From NCBI RefSeq assembly GCF_963678635.1, contig NC_087065.1:36975888-37039887 (forward strand): a stretch of 64,000 nucleotides of DNA, given 5' to 3'. Positions 1-11,234 of the stretch are shown here, one piece after another; positions within the stretch are counted from its first letter, which is position 1; each line of letters opens with the position of its first letter. Made by a program: the position numbers and the translations under genes. Under the pieces are notes generated by a model. The model made no database searches, was not told the origin of the DNA, and worked only from the letters and a program-made list of their open reading frames with translations. Source of the DNA: Symsagittifera roscoffensis (lineage: Eukaryota; Xenacoelomorpha; Acoela; Convolutidae).

Positions 1-113
1 ATCCTTGTTCATATATAACTTTCCCTCTGTCTTGTGCCCAATTTGTCTTGTGCCCAATTTTCGATCCATTTTTTCAAGTTGCTTGTCATGAGGTCATTTC
101 TCTGCGCTGTTAC

Positions 114-440
114 TTAATCCGAGAGTCTGTATCTTGCCTTCAAGAATGTCTTCATGACCCTTAAAAGACTGTTTAGCTCGTCGGGCTGATGCACGTCATC
201 TTTCATCTTAACGCAGCAAATCTTCGCCAATGGCTCTGTCTCTTGTTTGAACGGTTGATGGTCAGTCCTGACTGCTTCCTTCTGCGGTAACAGGCTCATC
301 GAACATTTCGATACCGCTATCATTTCCAGGCCACCTGCTGAGTTTGCAAAAATTCTTTCACTGGGGACCAGGTAGCGATCACTATCAGGGTCTTGGTACC
401 CTTCCTTGTCCATGTCTGACTTTTTTGATCCCGTGTTCAC
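114..440 (-). pseudogene. gypsy pol spacer ahead of integrase (copy A)
   Basis: An open fragment of 108 codons that nearly matches the minus-strand frame at 11235-11666. It includes the recognisable segment HQPDELNSLLRVMK. In Ty3/gypsy elements of this type the segment lies between RNase H and the integrase zinc domain. The copy at 11235 is longer at its start, so this one is cut by a frame change near 430. No catalytic residues are expected in this part of the polyprotein. Confidence 0.6.
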
Positions 441-1007
441 GTTCCTGTTTTAGTAGTAGTCAATCTCTGATTTCCTCGAGGTGTTATCAACAGATGCGTC
501 TGAACTTTTTTCCACGACAGGTTCTGGTCTGTAAGATCTACTCATCCATCTAAACTAACCGGACAAATCTTTGTCCGCCTGGTCTTGTTACTTTAAGTGT
601 CCTCTTTCTTCGACGTCCGACTCCCCGGACAAATTCGCTTGCTCCGGGTTTTTCGATTCATCTTCTATCCATTCTTGATTGGGTTCCTCAAAGGTGACAG
701 TCTTCTTTTGAGTTCCGATCTGCTGTTCTTTTTCTTCGTATGATGTTTTCATCGAAACGCTTTGAGGAATCGAGGATACTAGTTGCCGAGTCCCATAATT
801 CCCTTCATTTTACTCGGGTTGATTTCTTGATGGCTTTATTCGTACATTTTCGCTGACTGTCAGCGATGCCATTGCTGCTAGCCATTTGCGATCATTCCTA
901 ATTTTTTTTCTCTTCAACAATCCACCAAGCATCCGCATCACTTGTGGTGTGACCTGCACAGTTTAATTTAGCAATGAGAGACTGTGTATGTTTTTACGAG
1001 AGAGTTC

Positions 1008-1328
1008 CTATTGAACCAGGTTCGAACGTAGCAACAGATACAAGGGCACTGGGTCCCTTTTGAATAAGATCTTCATTTTCGCTGTCTTCTCCACTGGTAA
1101 TTCGAGGTGTCCCGGAATTGGATGTTCTGATTTGTCCAACCATCTCGTCAAGGAAAACGCTTCATTAGTCTCATTGTCAAGAAACGAGACTCCTTCCTTG
1201 ATTTCCTCCTTATGGGCCTGCTTCTGCTCAAGTATTTCATTTAAAAAAACAGTTTTACTGCTGATGCTGTAAGCATTTTGGTACTTGTCACCCATACCTT
1301 GCTCGATTATCATGTGGTAGCCTTCCAA
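1008..1328 (-). pseudogene. RNase H tail and spacer (gypsy copy A)
   Basis: The frame opens with the motif GYHMIIEQGMGDKYQNA, typical of the end of the Ty3/gypsy RNase H domain, and continues into TRWLDKSEHPIPGH of the spacer. Everything of RT and RNase H upstream of this motif is missing. The sequence immediately before it (1330-1590, minus-strand order) belongs to the region just after protease. The same joint occurs near 6790 and near 12430. Confidence 0.65.
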
Positions 1329-1591
1329 CCTGACTATCTACTATCTAACGACTAATAGAACAATGATCCATCGAGTACGTCATCAACCAGGGTAGGGCTC
1401 TGTTACCCACGCGCAACTTAAAAGGAGCACTCCCCAAGTAACTCAAATTCTCCCTCACCTATATCACCTCTTAAGTGTTCTATCTCTGGGAAAACTGGTT
1501 TTTCACATTCTAATTCAAATGACAAGGCGCGTTCCGGAAAACTCGAGCAGATCTACCAGCCGTCATCTTTTTCGGATTTCATTGAAACTTT

Positions 1592-2330
1592 TCAATTTAA
1601 AGAATTCAGTTCATTAATCCATTTTAAGACAAAATCGTTAATTGCATGAGTTGGACTGTCTTTTCCTTGCTGCTTCTTCAGGTTTGGTGTTTCTTTAAAG
1701 TCCGTCCTCACTGGCAAAGCGTAGCCATTTTTCCTTCCACGCTGACTTGAAATTCCTGTGTCCAGTGTATTCAACAATACACTCACACTTACTTCGTTTC
1801 GTATGACGGAAAAGCTCCGACATAAAACCACTGAACTTTGATTTTTTGGGTTGGGTACTAAGCAAGCCTGCTTACTATCACTCAATGAGTTTCAATTTCA
1901 GATAATATTTTGATTACTGGTCGCTGAAGGTACTTCCTGTCTGGGTTCGTAATCCTTATCATTCCGTTATTAAGGTCAATCTTCACGTCAAAGTTCTTGA
2001 CGAAATCGCGTTCCAAAATGAACTGATTCGAATCGTCCAGGTTCTCCACTACAAGGAGACTCACCCAGAGGTTCAGTTTTTCCATGTGGAGAACTGTTAT
2101 TGGAGTTCCCCAAGCTACGTAGATCGCTCCGCGCTTGGCGGCTGCTAATCTTAAGTTCGTCGGTATAAGGTCCTCCTGGCGAAGCCCATTTTTTCCATGT
2201 CTTTTCCCCTTGTTTTCCCATCAAACTGACTGCTGCTCCTGAATCTAGAAACCCTGTTCCGATCTTTTCTCCATCAGTGTCTAGCAGATGTGCAGTCACA
2301 CCTGCTTCGTATCCAATGTGTACATCTTGA
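1592..2330 (-). pseudogene. retroviral-type aspartic protease region (gypsy copy A)
   Basis: On the minus strand, about 2330-2190 encodes the protease active-site motif FLDSGAAVSLMG. About 2085-1882 and 1885-1592 encode the downstream flap and linker, with NQFILERDFVKNFDVKIDLN and the segment QACLVPNPKN. A stop after SEIETH and a frame change near 2180 interrupt the frame, so no continuous protein can be made. It is nearly identical to 13439-12695 and more distant from 7800-7038. Confidence 0.75.
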
Positions 2331-2344
2331 TCCATGATGAGGAC

Positions 2345-2906
2345 AATGATGAGGAGGACAATGAAGAAATAGATGACTTTGGGTCTCTCAAGGAAGCCTG
2401 AACTGTTTGATACATGAATACGAAGCATCCGAAAATATGAAGAGGGGCTATTCGGATCGGTTTGGTACAGTCAGAACCATAAACAAAACTATTGATGGAA
2501 TACAACAGTCAAGAGATTTCATGACCATGACCAACTCGGAAGTGCAATTTGGAACGGATAGGAACACAGAGTCAGCAATCACACCAGCGGAACCAGAGTC
2601 GGATTATGAAGAAACATCAAGACACAGAGGCAAAACTCGAGTCATGACCAGCACTGGTTCCGCTGGTGTGATTCCTGACTCTGTGTTTCTATCCGTTCCA
2701 AATTGCACTTCTGAGTTGGTCATGGTCATGAAATCTCTTGACTTTTGTGTTCCATCAATAGTTTTGTTTTTTTGTTCTGACTTTACCAAACCGATCAGAA
2801 TAGCCAGTCTTCATGTTTGCGGATGCTTCGTATTCATGTATCGAACAGTTCAGACTTACTTGAGAGACCCAAAGTCATCTTTTTCTTCATTGTCCTCATC
2901 ATCATT
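2345..2906. repeat. large palindrome in the gag region of copy A
   Basis: Two arms of about 252 bp (2345-2596 and 2654-2906) are reverse complements with few mismatches, around a 57-base centre. The arm ends at the centre read CAGCGGAACCAG and CTGGTTCCGCTG. The arms are Gag-like sequence duplicated head to head. An equivalent, more worn palindrome sits at 13490-13983 in the same position relative to the protease. Confidence 0.85.
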
Positions 2907-3081
2907 TTGGATGTCTACTTCATCACTTGTTTCCGTTATCTTAGTAAATGGAAAAAAAATTCTCAAAATGTTCTTGACTTTTTCCGAAAACGAGGAGGAC
3001 GTTGCCGTTTTCTCTGTCACCCCATGCATGATTCTATTATCAGTGGGTGATCCTGCTGTTACGGCATTTTCATTCGAGATA

Positions 3082-3449
3082 TCAGGACAGTTCCGACATC
3101 TCCTCTCGATCTAGAGTCCCTCTGACGCTGGCAAAATTGTGGCCTTGTTCTACGGAAGAAGATTCACTTGTAAACCTTCTATTTCCATTTCGTTTCATTC
3201 CACGTCCCGCCCGATTCTCATTCAGAGCAGGGTTTGCATGGATCTCTAATTTTAAGCTTGCCTTTTTGTCTTCCGAGGCCTTTTTACTCCTTGTTTCAAC
3301 CATTTCGCCTGAATTTTTTCCCCTTTCTTGGTCAGTGTCCGTGCGGTCCTTTCTACAAAAGGGTCGCTCAATGATTTTCTTTGTTTCTGTGGTATAAATT
3401 TCCTGGAGCTATCACTGAGCTTAGGTTTTCTCGGCCTGTCTAAACTCAT
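3082..3449 (-). pseudogene. basic Gag N-terminal-like fragment (copy A)
   Basis: Two overlapping minus-strand frames (3449-3252 and 3303-3082) encode lysine- and arginine-rich sequence beginning near MSLDRPRKPKLSDSS and continuing with METRSKKASEDKK-like sequence. Position (just after the leader, before protease) and composition suggest the start of Gag. No zinc knuckle is visible. A frame change links the two parts. Copy C lacks this segment entirely. Confidence 0.35.
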
Positions 3450-3849
3450 CTTTGTTTATCGCTTCCTACTGCATACAGACGCGATTAGCTTGCTACCGTT
3501 TTTTTTGTTTGACAACTGATACTTAAAACACATCACGAGAAAGTCCGAAAGTTTCACTTAACAAGTGACCACAAATCCTTATAAGTTATCACAGTACAGC
3601 GTGTATACAATTCTTACACAGCATTTTATTTCTTGATATAGGATATAAAGCTAGCGGAAACTGATGATATCAATAAATTTAAAGATAGTGTAGTCACTAC
3701 CCAATTGATAACAATTATTGAGGAATGAAAACCAAAAGAGAGAGAAAGAAAAATTTTTTTTTCAAAAAAGTGTATGTGTATTGTACTTGGTTTGTCGCAA
3801 CTTAATTGTTAAACTTGTTTCTACCCTTTGTCGAAATTGTCAGTAGAGC

Positions 3850-4377
3850 TTTCACCGTTTAGTGCCACACTAAACAGTCAAAACTTGAAGGCAGTGTTTT
3901 CCTCAAGTGGGCGACTAATGCACCCACCGAATTCTGTGTTACCTATCTGCCTTCAGATTGCCCAGATTCTGCTTTCTGTTAGACCTGAGTCGCGAATCTC
4001 GTAACCATAGTCGCAAATATCCGGGTTTAGACCTGTTTTAGGTTCACTATGGCCGTTTCAGTTTTTATTTAAAGACTATTTACCAGTGCAGTCACTGGTT
4101 TCCTGTCTTTCTTGGTCTGCTTAAGTCCTATCATCTTAATGCTACTCACTATGTATCTTATTTTTGTCTACGTAATTGTTAGGATTCCTACGATTGCAAT
4201 CTTTTGAAAAAAAAATTCTAGGAACCCTCATAACTGACAAAATAGGACCCCTCCGAATTGAGATTTCTCCAGGTTGACAAAAATAGGACCCATCCGAATT
4301 GGGACCCATCCGGATTAACGAAAATAGGACTCCTCCGAACTGGGACCCCTCCGAATTGGGACCCCTCAGGTTGTGTG
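3850..4377 (-). repeat. LTR-like repeat between gypsy copies A and B
   Basis: About 500 bp nearly identical to 13990-14510. It lies between the 3' coding tail of copy B (to the right) and the leader and gag of copy A (to the left), where an LTR shared by tandem elements would lie. Its right part (4200-4377) carries repeats of a short unit containing AGGACCCCTCCGAATTG. Exact ends were not resolved. No coding content. Confidence 0.6.
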
Positions 4378-4379
4378 GC

Positions 4380-5550
4380 TTAAGCTTCTCAAAGTGCGCA
4401 ACTCGGCCGCTACTTAGTCTGTAAAAACGTCCCTACTGATTCACTTTCGTTAACATGAACGGTCCCCTCCACTACTTTAGGAGCTTTTTCGTTCGTTCCG
4501 GTGGTATAACGTTTTGAAACACCCACACGTAGTCTCCTACTGAGTAAGTTCTTGCACCAACTGCTTTTTTTTCAAACATTTTTCTCTGCCTTGCCTGCGC
4601 TTGTTGCGCGTTTCTACTAGGAAGTCTTTCAGTCTCGTCAGGGACAGAATCAAATCTTCAGGGTCCACATGCGGCTTTTCCGTCGCCCTCGTCACCTAGA
4701 AGCATAACTCCTTTCCTGGTATTTTGAAGCCTCCGGAGGTAAAGCTGCTACACCTCCTATTCCTAGTCTTTGCTTCCACAAAAAAATCTATGTTTTTGTA
4801 TTCTCTCTTAAAATCTGCTGCTAACGCTGTTTTAAAACTCATGTCCGCGGTAATCGCTATCGCACATGTCTTGTTTGTAAGTATAAAATGGCTATCCGTT
4901 AGTATTCCACTGATTGAGTACTCATTTGGTAATTAACAATTTGACTCTATTACTCTGCCTATGTCTAGTTTCTTAGGGTTTTCATCTGTTTCTACCTATA
5001 TAGCACCTGTTTCTCCTGCTATTTTTTTTGTAAATATTTTCTCATTGTGGGTAAGTCCTACCTTCATTCCTCCGACACAAGTTTCCATCGAAGCCCCCGT
5101 CGATCGCATACCGGATATTCAGTTAAGGTTGGACGCAGGAATGAGTAACTTCCCCTCCTGGGCTGCCCTGGAAGGATCATCTCTATCGATCTTTATGTAT
5201 TTCATGTAATCCTTGCTCTCGCGGTCTACGTCCTGAATCGTAACACTGTTTTCTTTTGGGTCTGACGTCATTTCTTTTAACGATTTTGTGACGCGCAGGT
5301 TTGTTAATTCTCATTCGTATAACTACTGCTGCTCGTCGTCAAATTCCCCTTCAGGTTTTGACCGATCGTCGATCCATTCCTTGTATTGGTCATTGACGTT
5401 GTCTATGTCTTGTGACGCGGGTATCTCCTCCAGACCCACCAATTCTTCCAGCTTCCTTTTCAAGTCTATCCTATCCACTACGAAGTCGTCTCCGTAATGG
5501 TTATTTTTTCTTGCCAGTCTTGTCTTAGATAGATCCGATTCCATGTTCTT
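4380..5550 (-). pseudogene. gypsy pol 3' tail fragments (copy B, left part)
   Basis: Minus-strand sequence after the integrase. The frame 5544-5323 includes YGDDFVVDRIDLK and an acidic stretch. About 5240-5040 encodes DPSRAAQEGKLLIPASNLN-like sequence. About 4930-4700 encodes a further segment with ITADMSFKTALAADFKREYK. At 4380-4540 a short piece of integrase C-terminus (as at 5797-5960) is joined directly to the LTR-like repeat. The downstream segment recurs at 5965-6270 and 8960-9270. I do not recognise its function. Confidence 0.5.
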
Positions 5551-5670
5551 AAGGACATCTCTCTGCTCGGGTTTTTCTCAGTCCTCATCCGATTGGGGTT
5601 AGGAAATTTTCCTCATCAGCCTCATTCATTTCGTTAGGATCTAGGTCCAGCGGTAGACTTGTTACTTCCT

Positions 5671-5965
5671 CTACAGCTTCATTCCCATCATTCTTTTCCC
5701 TGGTACTTTTTCATTGACCTTGCAAGCAGGGTCCATCATCAGATTATTGCCCTCCTCCATGTCTTCAGGTATGCAACAGTCCTCTGTGGATGGGTTTTGT
5801 GGCTTAATATTCTCAAAGTGCGCAGCTCGGCCGCTACTTAGTCTGTAAAAACGTCCCTTCTGATTCACTTCCGTTATCATGAACGGTCCCCCACTACTTT
5901 AGGAGCTTCTTCGTTCCTTCTGGTGGTATAAATGTTTGAAAAATCCACACGTAGTCAGCTACTTT
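5671..5965 (-). pseudogene. integrase C-terminal fragment (copy B)
   Basis: The minus-strand frame contains FYRLSSGRAAHFENIKPQNP, which matches the chromodomain-proximal end of the integrase region also seen at 8945-8667 and 10398-9895. It lacks the catalytic core, which was lost upstream. Sequence to its right (5965-6270) is the unrecognised pol-tail segment rather than the integrase core, so the order is scrambled relative to copy C. Confidence 0.55.
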
Positions 5966-6417
5966 CTTGTCAAACCTTTTCCTCTGCCTTGCCTGCGCTT
6001 GTTGCGCGATTCCACTAGAAGTCTTTTAGTCTCTTCAGGGACAGAACCAAATCTTCAGGGTCCACTTGCTGTTTTTCCGTTGTACTCGTCAACAAGAATC
6101 ATAACTATTTTCTGTTTTTTGTGAAGCCGCCGAAGGCAAAGCTGCTACACCTATTCCTGGTTCTTGCTTCCACAAAAAATCTAGATTTCTGTAGTCTCTC
6201 TTAAAATCTGCTGCTAACGCTGTCCTAATACTCATGCCCGCGGTAATCGCTATCGCTCATGTCCTGTTCGTAAGTATAAAACGGCTATCGGTTAGTATTA
6301 TGCAGATTGAGTATTCATTTAGTAATTAACAATATGACTCAATTACTCTGCCTATGCCTGGTTTCTTAGGGTTTTCATCTGATTCTGCCTCTATAGCACC
6401 TGTTTCTACTGGTATTT

Positions 6418-6672
6418 TCAATTTTTTTTTACTAATTTTTTTTCAGTGTGGGTAAGTCCTAACCCCAATCCTCCGACAAAAATTTCCATCGAAGTCCCCG
6501 TCGATCGCATAACGGATATTAAGTTAAGGTTGGACGCAGGAATGAGTAACTGCCCCTCCTGGGCTGCCCAGGAAGGATCACCTCTGTCGATCATTATGTA
6601 TTTCTTGCTCTCACGGTCTATGTCCTGAATCCTAACACTGGTTTTTTTCAGGTCTGATGTCAGTTCATTCAA
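6418..6672 (-). pseudogene. pol 3' tail fragment (copy B, second occurrence)
   Basis: An 84-codon minus-strand frame including DRESKKYIMIDRGDPSWAAQ and FVGGLGLGLTHTEKK. It duplicates the tail at 5240-5040 and 9640-9420. On its right it follows the RNase H tail junction (about 6735) directly, so spacer and integrase have been deleted between them in this copy. Confidence 0.5.
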
Positions 6673-6734
6673 CCATTTTAAGACACGCAGGTTTGTTAAT
6701 TCTTGTACATCCGGTAGATCCGGTTGCTGAGGCT

Positions 6735-8424
6735 GTAAGCATTTTGGTGCTTGTCACGCATACTTTGCTCGATTATCATGTGGTTGCCTTCCAACCTGAC
6801 TATCTAACGACCAATACAACAATGATCCATCGAGTACGTCATCAACCAGGGTAGGGCTCTGTTACCCACGCGCAACTTAAAGGGAGCACTCCCCAAGTAC
6901 CTCAAATTCTCCCTCACCTATCTCACCTCTTAAGTGTATTATCTCTGGGAAAACTGGTTTGTCACACTCTAATTCAAATGACGATGCGCGTTCCGGAAAA
7001 CTCGAGCAGATATACAAGCCGTCATCTTTTTCGGATTTCATTGAAACTTTTCATCTAAAGAATTCAGTTCCTTAATCCTTTTTAAGACAAAATCTTTAAT
7101 TGCATGAGTTGGACAGTCTTTTACTTGATGCTTCTTCAGGTTTGGTGTTTCTTTAAAGTCCGTCCTCACTGGCAAACCGTAGCCAATTTTCCTTCCACGC
7201 TGAATTGAAATCCTTGTGTCCAGTGTATTCAACAATACACTCACACTTACTTCGTTTCGTATGACGGAAAAGCTCCAACATAAAACCACTGAACTTTGAT
7301 TTTTTGGGTTGGGTACTAAGCAAGCCTGCTTACTATCACTCAATGAGTTTCAATTTCAGATATTATTTTGATTACTGGTCGCTGAACATACTTCCTGTCT
7401 GGGTTCGTAATTCTTATCATTCCGTTATTAAGGTCAATCTTCACGTCAAAGTTCCTGACGAAATCGCGTTCCAAAATGAACTGATTCGAATCGTCCAGGT
7501 TCTCCACTACAAGGAGACTCACCCAGAGGTTCAGTCCTTCCATGTGGAGAACTGTTATTGGAGTTCTTCAAGCTACGTAGATCGCTCCGCGATTGGCGGC
7601 TGCCAATCTTAAGTTCGTCGGTATAAGGTCCTCCTGGCGAAGCTTATTTTTTTCCATGTCTTTTCCCCTTGTTTTCCCATTAAACAGACTGCTGCTCCTG
7701 AATCTGGAAACCCTGTTCCGATCTTTTCTCCATCAGTGACTAGGAGATGTGCAGTTACACCTGCTTCGTATCCAATGTGTACCGTATCTTGTTCCATCAT
7801 GGCGTCATGGCCAGTTCTACGGACCTTGAGTTCTTCCTGACCCATATATATCTGTCCGATTTGGTCACTGTCTTCTGTGACGTAGGTCTTGGTATAAATA
7901 CTACTCCCCTCCACATTCAATATCACTTGATATGGTCCGTAGACTTCCACGTTGTGTCCGTGAAGTTTTTTTAAATCGAGTGCCACTCGTAACAATGCTC
8001 GCACAGCCCTCGAATCAGTGCATGGCTTTGCTTGTCTCAGATAATCTGCATATATATCCAAATTCATCAAGGTCAACTTCTAAGGTTAACTTAGGTTCCT
8101 GATTACCTGATGTCCCGCCACTGAGATTATTGACTGTATCTTGTTTCCTTGTGGCACCATCCCGAATGTCTGTCCGGAGATCACATTCAGCTTCATGCTC
8201 AAACTACTCGGTGCCTTCGTTTCTTCTACGTCACATGCTTCAAAGGCGTTGAGCTGCTCTTGAGCTCTCTGGTTTTCGAGTTCAGGATTGACTTTTTGTT
8301 GTATCTCCCTTGTCGCCAATTCCTGCTGGACTTTACTTAGGGCATATCTCGCCGCTGCTTCATAAACAATTTTAAGGTCGTTAGCTGCGGTTCCACGCTC
8401 TGGTTCACTCGTTTCTTCTATCAC
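6735..8424 (-). pseudogene. Gag C-terminus, protease and RNase H tail (gypsy copy B)
   Basis: Minus-strand order: 8424-8086 encodes a glutamate- and glutamine-rich Gag-like segment. 8076-7609 continues into protease with GTGFPDSGAAVCLMG. 7543-7340 and 7343-7038 hold the protease remainder and linker. About 6800-6735 holds the RNase H tail, with RT deleted at the same joint as in copies A and C. This copy keeps Gag sequence just before protease (IYADYLRQAKPCTDSRAVRA), where copies A and C have the palindrome. It is interrupted by stops and shifts. Confidence 0.7.
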
Positions 8425-8464
8425 GCTTGCATTATCTTTGTGGCTAGCTCTTGCGGTTTCTCTT

Positions 8465-9700
8465 TCCTCAGGGGCTTCTGCCTCGCTGATCAGGTGTGCT
8501 TGCTGGCTTTAACACCTGATATGGCTTCTTCATGCCTTGGGTGCTGGATGTCTGCCACAGCACACCAAAATTGCGGACAATCGGATCCTCATCCGCCTCA
8601 ATTAATTCATTAGAATTCAGGTCTAGTGGAGTTTTCCCTTGACTAGCGGTGGAGTTTCCCCTTGCTCTAGAGCTTCATTCCCATCGTTTCTTTCCCTGGT
8701 ACATTTTCATTGACCTCGCAAGCAGGGTCCATCATCAGATAATTACCCTCCTCCATGTCTTCAGGTATGCACCAGTCCTCTGTGGATGGGTTTTGTGGAT
8801 TAGTGTTCTCAAAGTGCGCAGCTCGGCCGCTACTTAGTCTGTAAAAACGTCCCTTCTGATTCACTTCCGTTATCATGAACGGTCCCCCCACTACTTTAGG
8901 AGCTTCTTCGTTCCTTCCGGTGGTATAACGTTTTGAAAAATTCACACGTAGTCAGCTAGTTTCTTGTCAAACCTTTTCCTCTGCCTTTACCTGCGCTTGT
9001 TGCGCGATTCCACTAGAAGTCTTTCAGTCTCGTCAGGGACAGAACCAAATCTTCAGGGTCCACTTGCTTTTTTTCGGTTGTCCTCGTCAACAAGAATCAT
9101 AACTACTTTCTGTTTTTTGTGAAGCCGCCGGAGGCAAAGCTGCTACACCTATTCCTGGTTCTTGCTTCCACAAAAATCTAGATTTCTGTATTCTCTCTTA
9201 AAATCTGCTGCTAACGCTGTTCTAATACTCATGTCCGCGGTAATCGCTATCGCTCAATTCCTGTTCGTAAGTAAAAAACGGCTATCGGTTAGTATTATGC
9301 TGATTGAGTATTCATTTGGTAATTAACAATAAGACTCAATAACTCTGCCTATGCCTGGTGTTTTAGGGTTTTCATCTGATTCTGCCTCTATAGCACCTGT
9401 TTCTACTGCTATTTTCAGTTTTTTTTACTAATATTTTTTCAGTGTGGGTAAGTCTTAACCCCAATCCTCCAACAAAAATTTCCATCGAAGTTCCGTCGAT
9501 CGCATAACGGATATTAAGTTAAGGTTGGACGCAGGAATGAGTAACTGCCCCTCCTGGGCTGCCCAGGAAGGATCACCTCTGTCGATCATTATGTATTTCT
9601 TGCTCTCACGGTCTATGTCCTGAATCGTAACATTGTTTTTTTTCAGGTTTTGTACATCCGGTAGATCCGATTGCTGAGGCTGTAAGCTTTTTGGTGCTTT
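8465..9700 (-). repeat. tandem duplicate of the integrase-tail region
   Basis: The block starting near 8465 (CTGCCTCGCTGATCAGG) repeats near 9705, a period of about 1.23 kb. It contains the integrase C-terminal fragment (8945-8667), the unrecognised pol-tail segment (about 9270-8960) and the tail with DPSWAAQ-type sequence (about 9640-9420). All are on the minus strand and all are broken. Confidence 0.6.
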
Positions 9701-9894
9701 GGCTTCTGCCTCGCTGATCAGGTGTGCTTGCTGGCTTTAACACCTGATAAAGCTTCTTCATGCCTTGGGTGCTGGATGTCTGCCACAGCACACCAAAATT
9801 GCGGACAATCGGATCCTCATCCGCCTCAATTAGTTCATTAGAATCCAGGTCTAGTGGAGTTTTCCCTTGACCAGCGGTGGAGTTTCCCCTTGCT

Positions 9895-10398
9895 CTAGAG
9901 CTTCATTCCCATCGTTTCTTTCCCTGGTACATTTTCATTGACCTCGCAAGCAGGGTCCATTATCAGATAATTGCCCTCCTCTATGTCTTCAGGTATGCAC
10001 CAGTCCTCTGTGGATGGGTTTTGTGGATAAGTGTTCTCAAAGTGCGCAGCTCGGCCGTTATTTAGTCTGTAAAAACGTCCCTCCTGATTCCCTTCCGTCA
10101 TCATGAACGGTCCCTTCCACTTCGTTATGAGCTTCTTCGTTCCTTTCGGTGGTATGAAGTTTTTAAAAACCCACACGTAGTCTCCTATTGAGTAAGTTTT
10201 TGCACCAGCTGCTTTCTTGTCAAACCTTTTCTCCTGCCTTGTCTGCGCTTGTTGCGCTTTTCGTCTGCATAAATTGTTCAGCTCTTGCTGACATCTGATC
10301 ACGTGTCTTATGTAAACTTGTGGCAAAGTTTCCTTCCCTTCATACTCTGGATAAAAGAAAGTCAAGGGCAAAGACTTTTCATGTCCAGTCAACATCAT
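9895..10398 (-). pseudogene. gypsy integrase C-terminal domain
   Basis: A clean 167-codon minus-strand frame. It holds the basic region QQAQTRQEKRFDKKAAGAKT, the SH3-like GDYVWVFKNF and KWKGPF segment, and the terminal GRAAHFENTYPQNPSTEDW. This is the best preserved of three copies of this domain (others at 8945-8667 and 5880-5671). It follows the integrase core at 10395-10900, but a frame change separates them. Confidence 0.7.
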
Positions 10399-10945
10399 GT
10401 GCGGACTAACTCCTGTGGTGGAATGATGCGTTTTGTTAAGCTCCCGTCACTTGTGGAAGATATCAATATAGTCATGTATCTGGGACAAAACACCCTCAAC
10501 CTCGACACCAGAAAACGATTTCTTTTTTCCACCAAGCCGTTCGTTTGTGGATGATACGTCGTAGAATGAGCCTGAGCTACTTGAGAACGTCTCATGAGCT
10601 CCTTAGTAAGTTCTCCTACGAAAGCTGTTCCATTGTTCAATTGGACTGTCGTTGGACATCCATTTCTTGCTAGCCACGTATTGATCAGGTCATCGCATGT
10701 CTCTTCTACAGAGGCAGTTATTCAGGGCACGGCCTTTGCTTACTTTGCGAAAGGATCGATCATCACCAGGACCTGATTGTACCCACTGTCGTCATGCATA
10801 TCTTCTGCTGATCGATCTGTATCACTTCATTGAACTCCGATGACTATATAGACTGCAACGGAAATTGCATTTTCCAGGGATCTGTCACCTATTGGCATGA
10901 CAGACATGCTGTTAACCATTTTCCGCAAGCCTTCTTTCTTGCAGG
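10395..10945 (-). pseudogene. gypsy integrase catalytic core (broken)
   Basis: Minus-strand translation gives the integrase landmarks in several frames: an ACLSCQ-like end of the zinc domain near 10900, DNGTAFVGELTKELMRRS-type sequence (second catalytic Asp; the Asp codon itself is altered to Asn at the start of the open frame) and TYHPQTNGLVEK (catalytic Glu). Multiple stops and shifts between them make the domain non-functional. Confidence 0.65.
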
Positions 10946-10949
10946 CCAT

Positions 10950-11210
10950 TCAAAGTGTTTCAAGATCCTTCTTTGTCGATCTCCTGAATAAAAGTTCCGT
11001 ATGATAGAAATGCGGCAACACTATCGCGTTATATTTGAACAGGACTTTGTCCTCTTCTCTCCTTTTGCAAGCAGCAGTCCCATCCTTGTTCAGATATAAC
11101 TTTCCCTCTTTCTGCATATAATACTGACTCAAGATTCGGTAACTATCCTCTTCCAGATCTCCTTTGTCTTGTGCCCAATTTTCGATCCATCTTTTTAAGT
11201 TGCTTGTCAT
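10950..11210 (-). pseudogene. integrase zinc-domain approach (gypsy copy C)
   Basis: An 86-codon minus-strand frame with LEEDSYRILSQYYMQKEGK and IVLPHFYHTELLFR, which precede the HHCC zinc domain in Ty3/gypsy integrases. The HHCC domain itself is missing: after LLFR the sequence runs directly into the ACLSC-like end near 10900. The same region starts copy A at the window edge (positions 1-113). Confidence 0.6.
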
Positions 11211-11234
11211 GAGGTCATTTCTCTGCGCTGGTAG

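Larger units (their letters stand above)
1..3850 (-). mobile_element. Ty3/gypsy-like element, copy A (decayed, internally deleted)
   Basis: Read on the minus strand, this stretch runs from a leader (about 3850-3500) through a basic Gag-like segment, a palindrome, an aspartic protease, the last residues of RNase H and the spacer before integrase, and then leaves the window. Reverse transcriptase and most of RNase H are absent: protease sequence joins the RNase H tail near 1340-1580. Frames are broken by stops and shifts. Positions 1-2440 align closely with about 11090-13540 (offset about 11.1 kb), so this is one of two near-identical copies. It is a non-coding relic in its present form. Confidence 0.8.

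Noticed and set aside
2407-3114. 235-codon plus-strand open frame
   Set aside because: It is generated by the palindrome of gag sequence. The element's coding strand is minus and the frame is lost in the sister copy at 13541.
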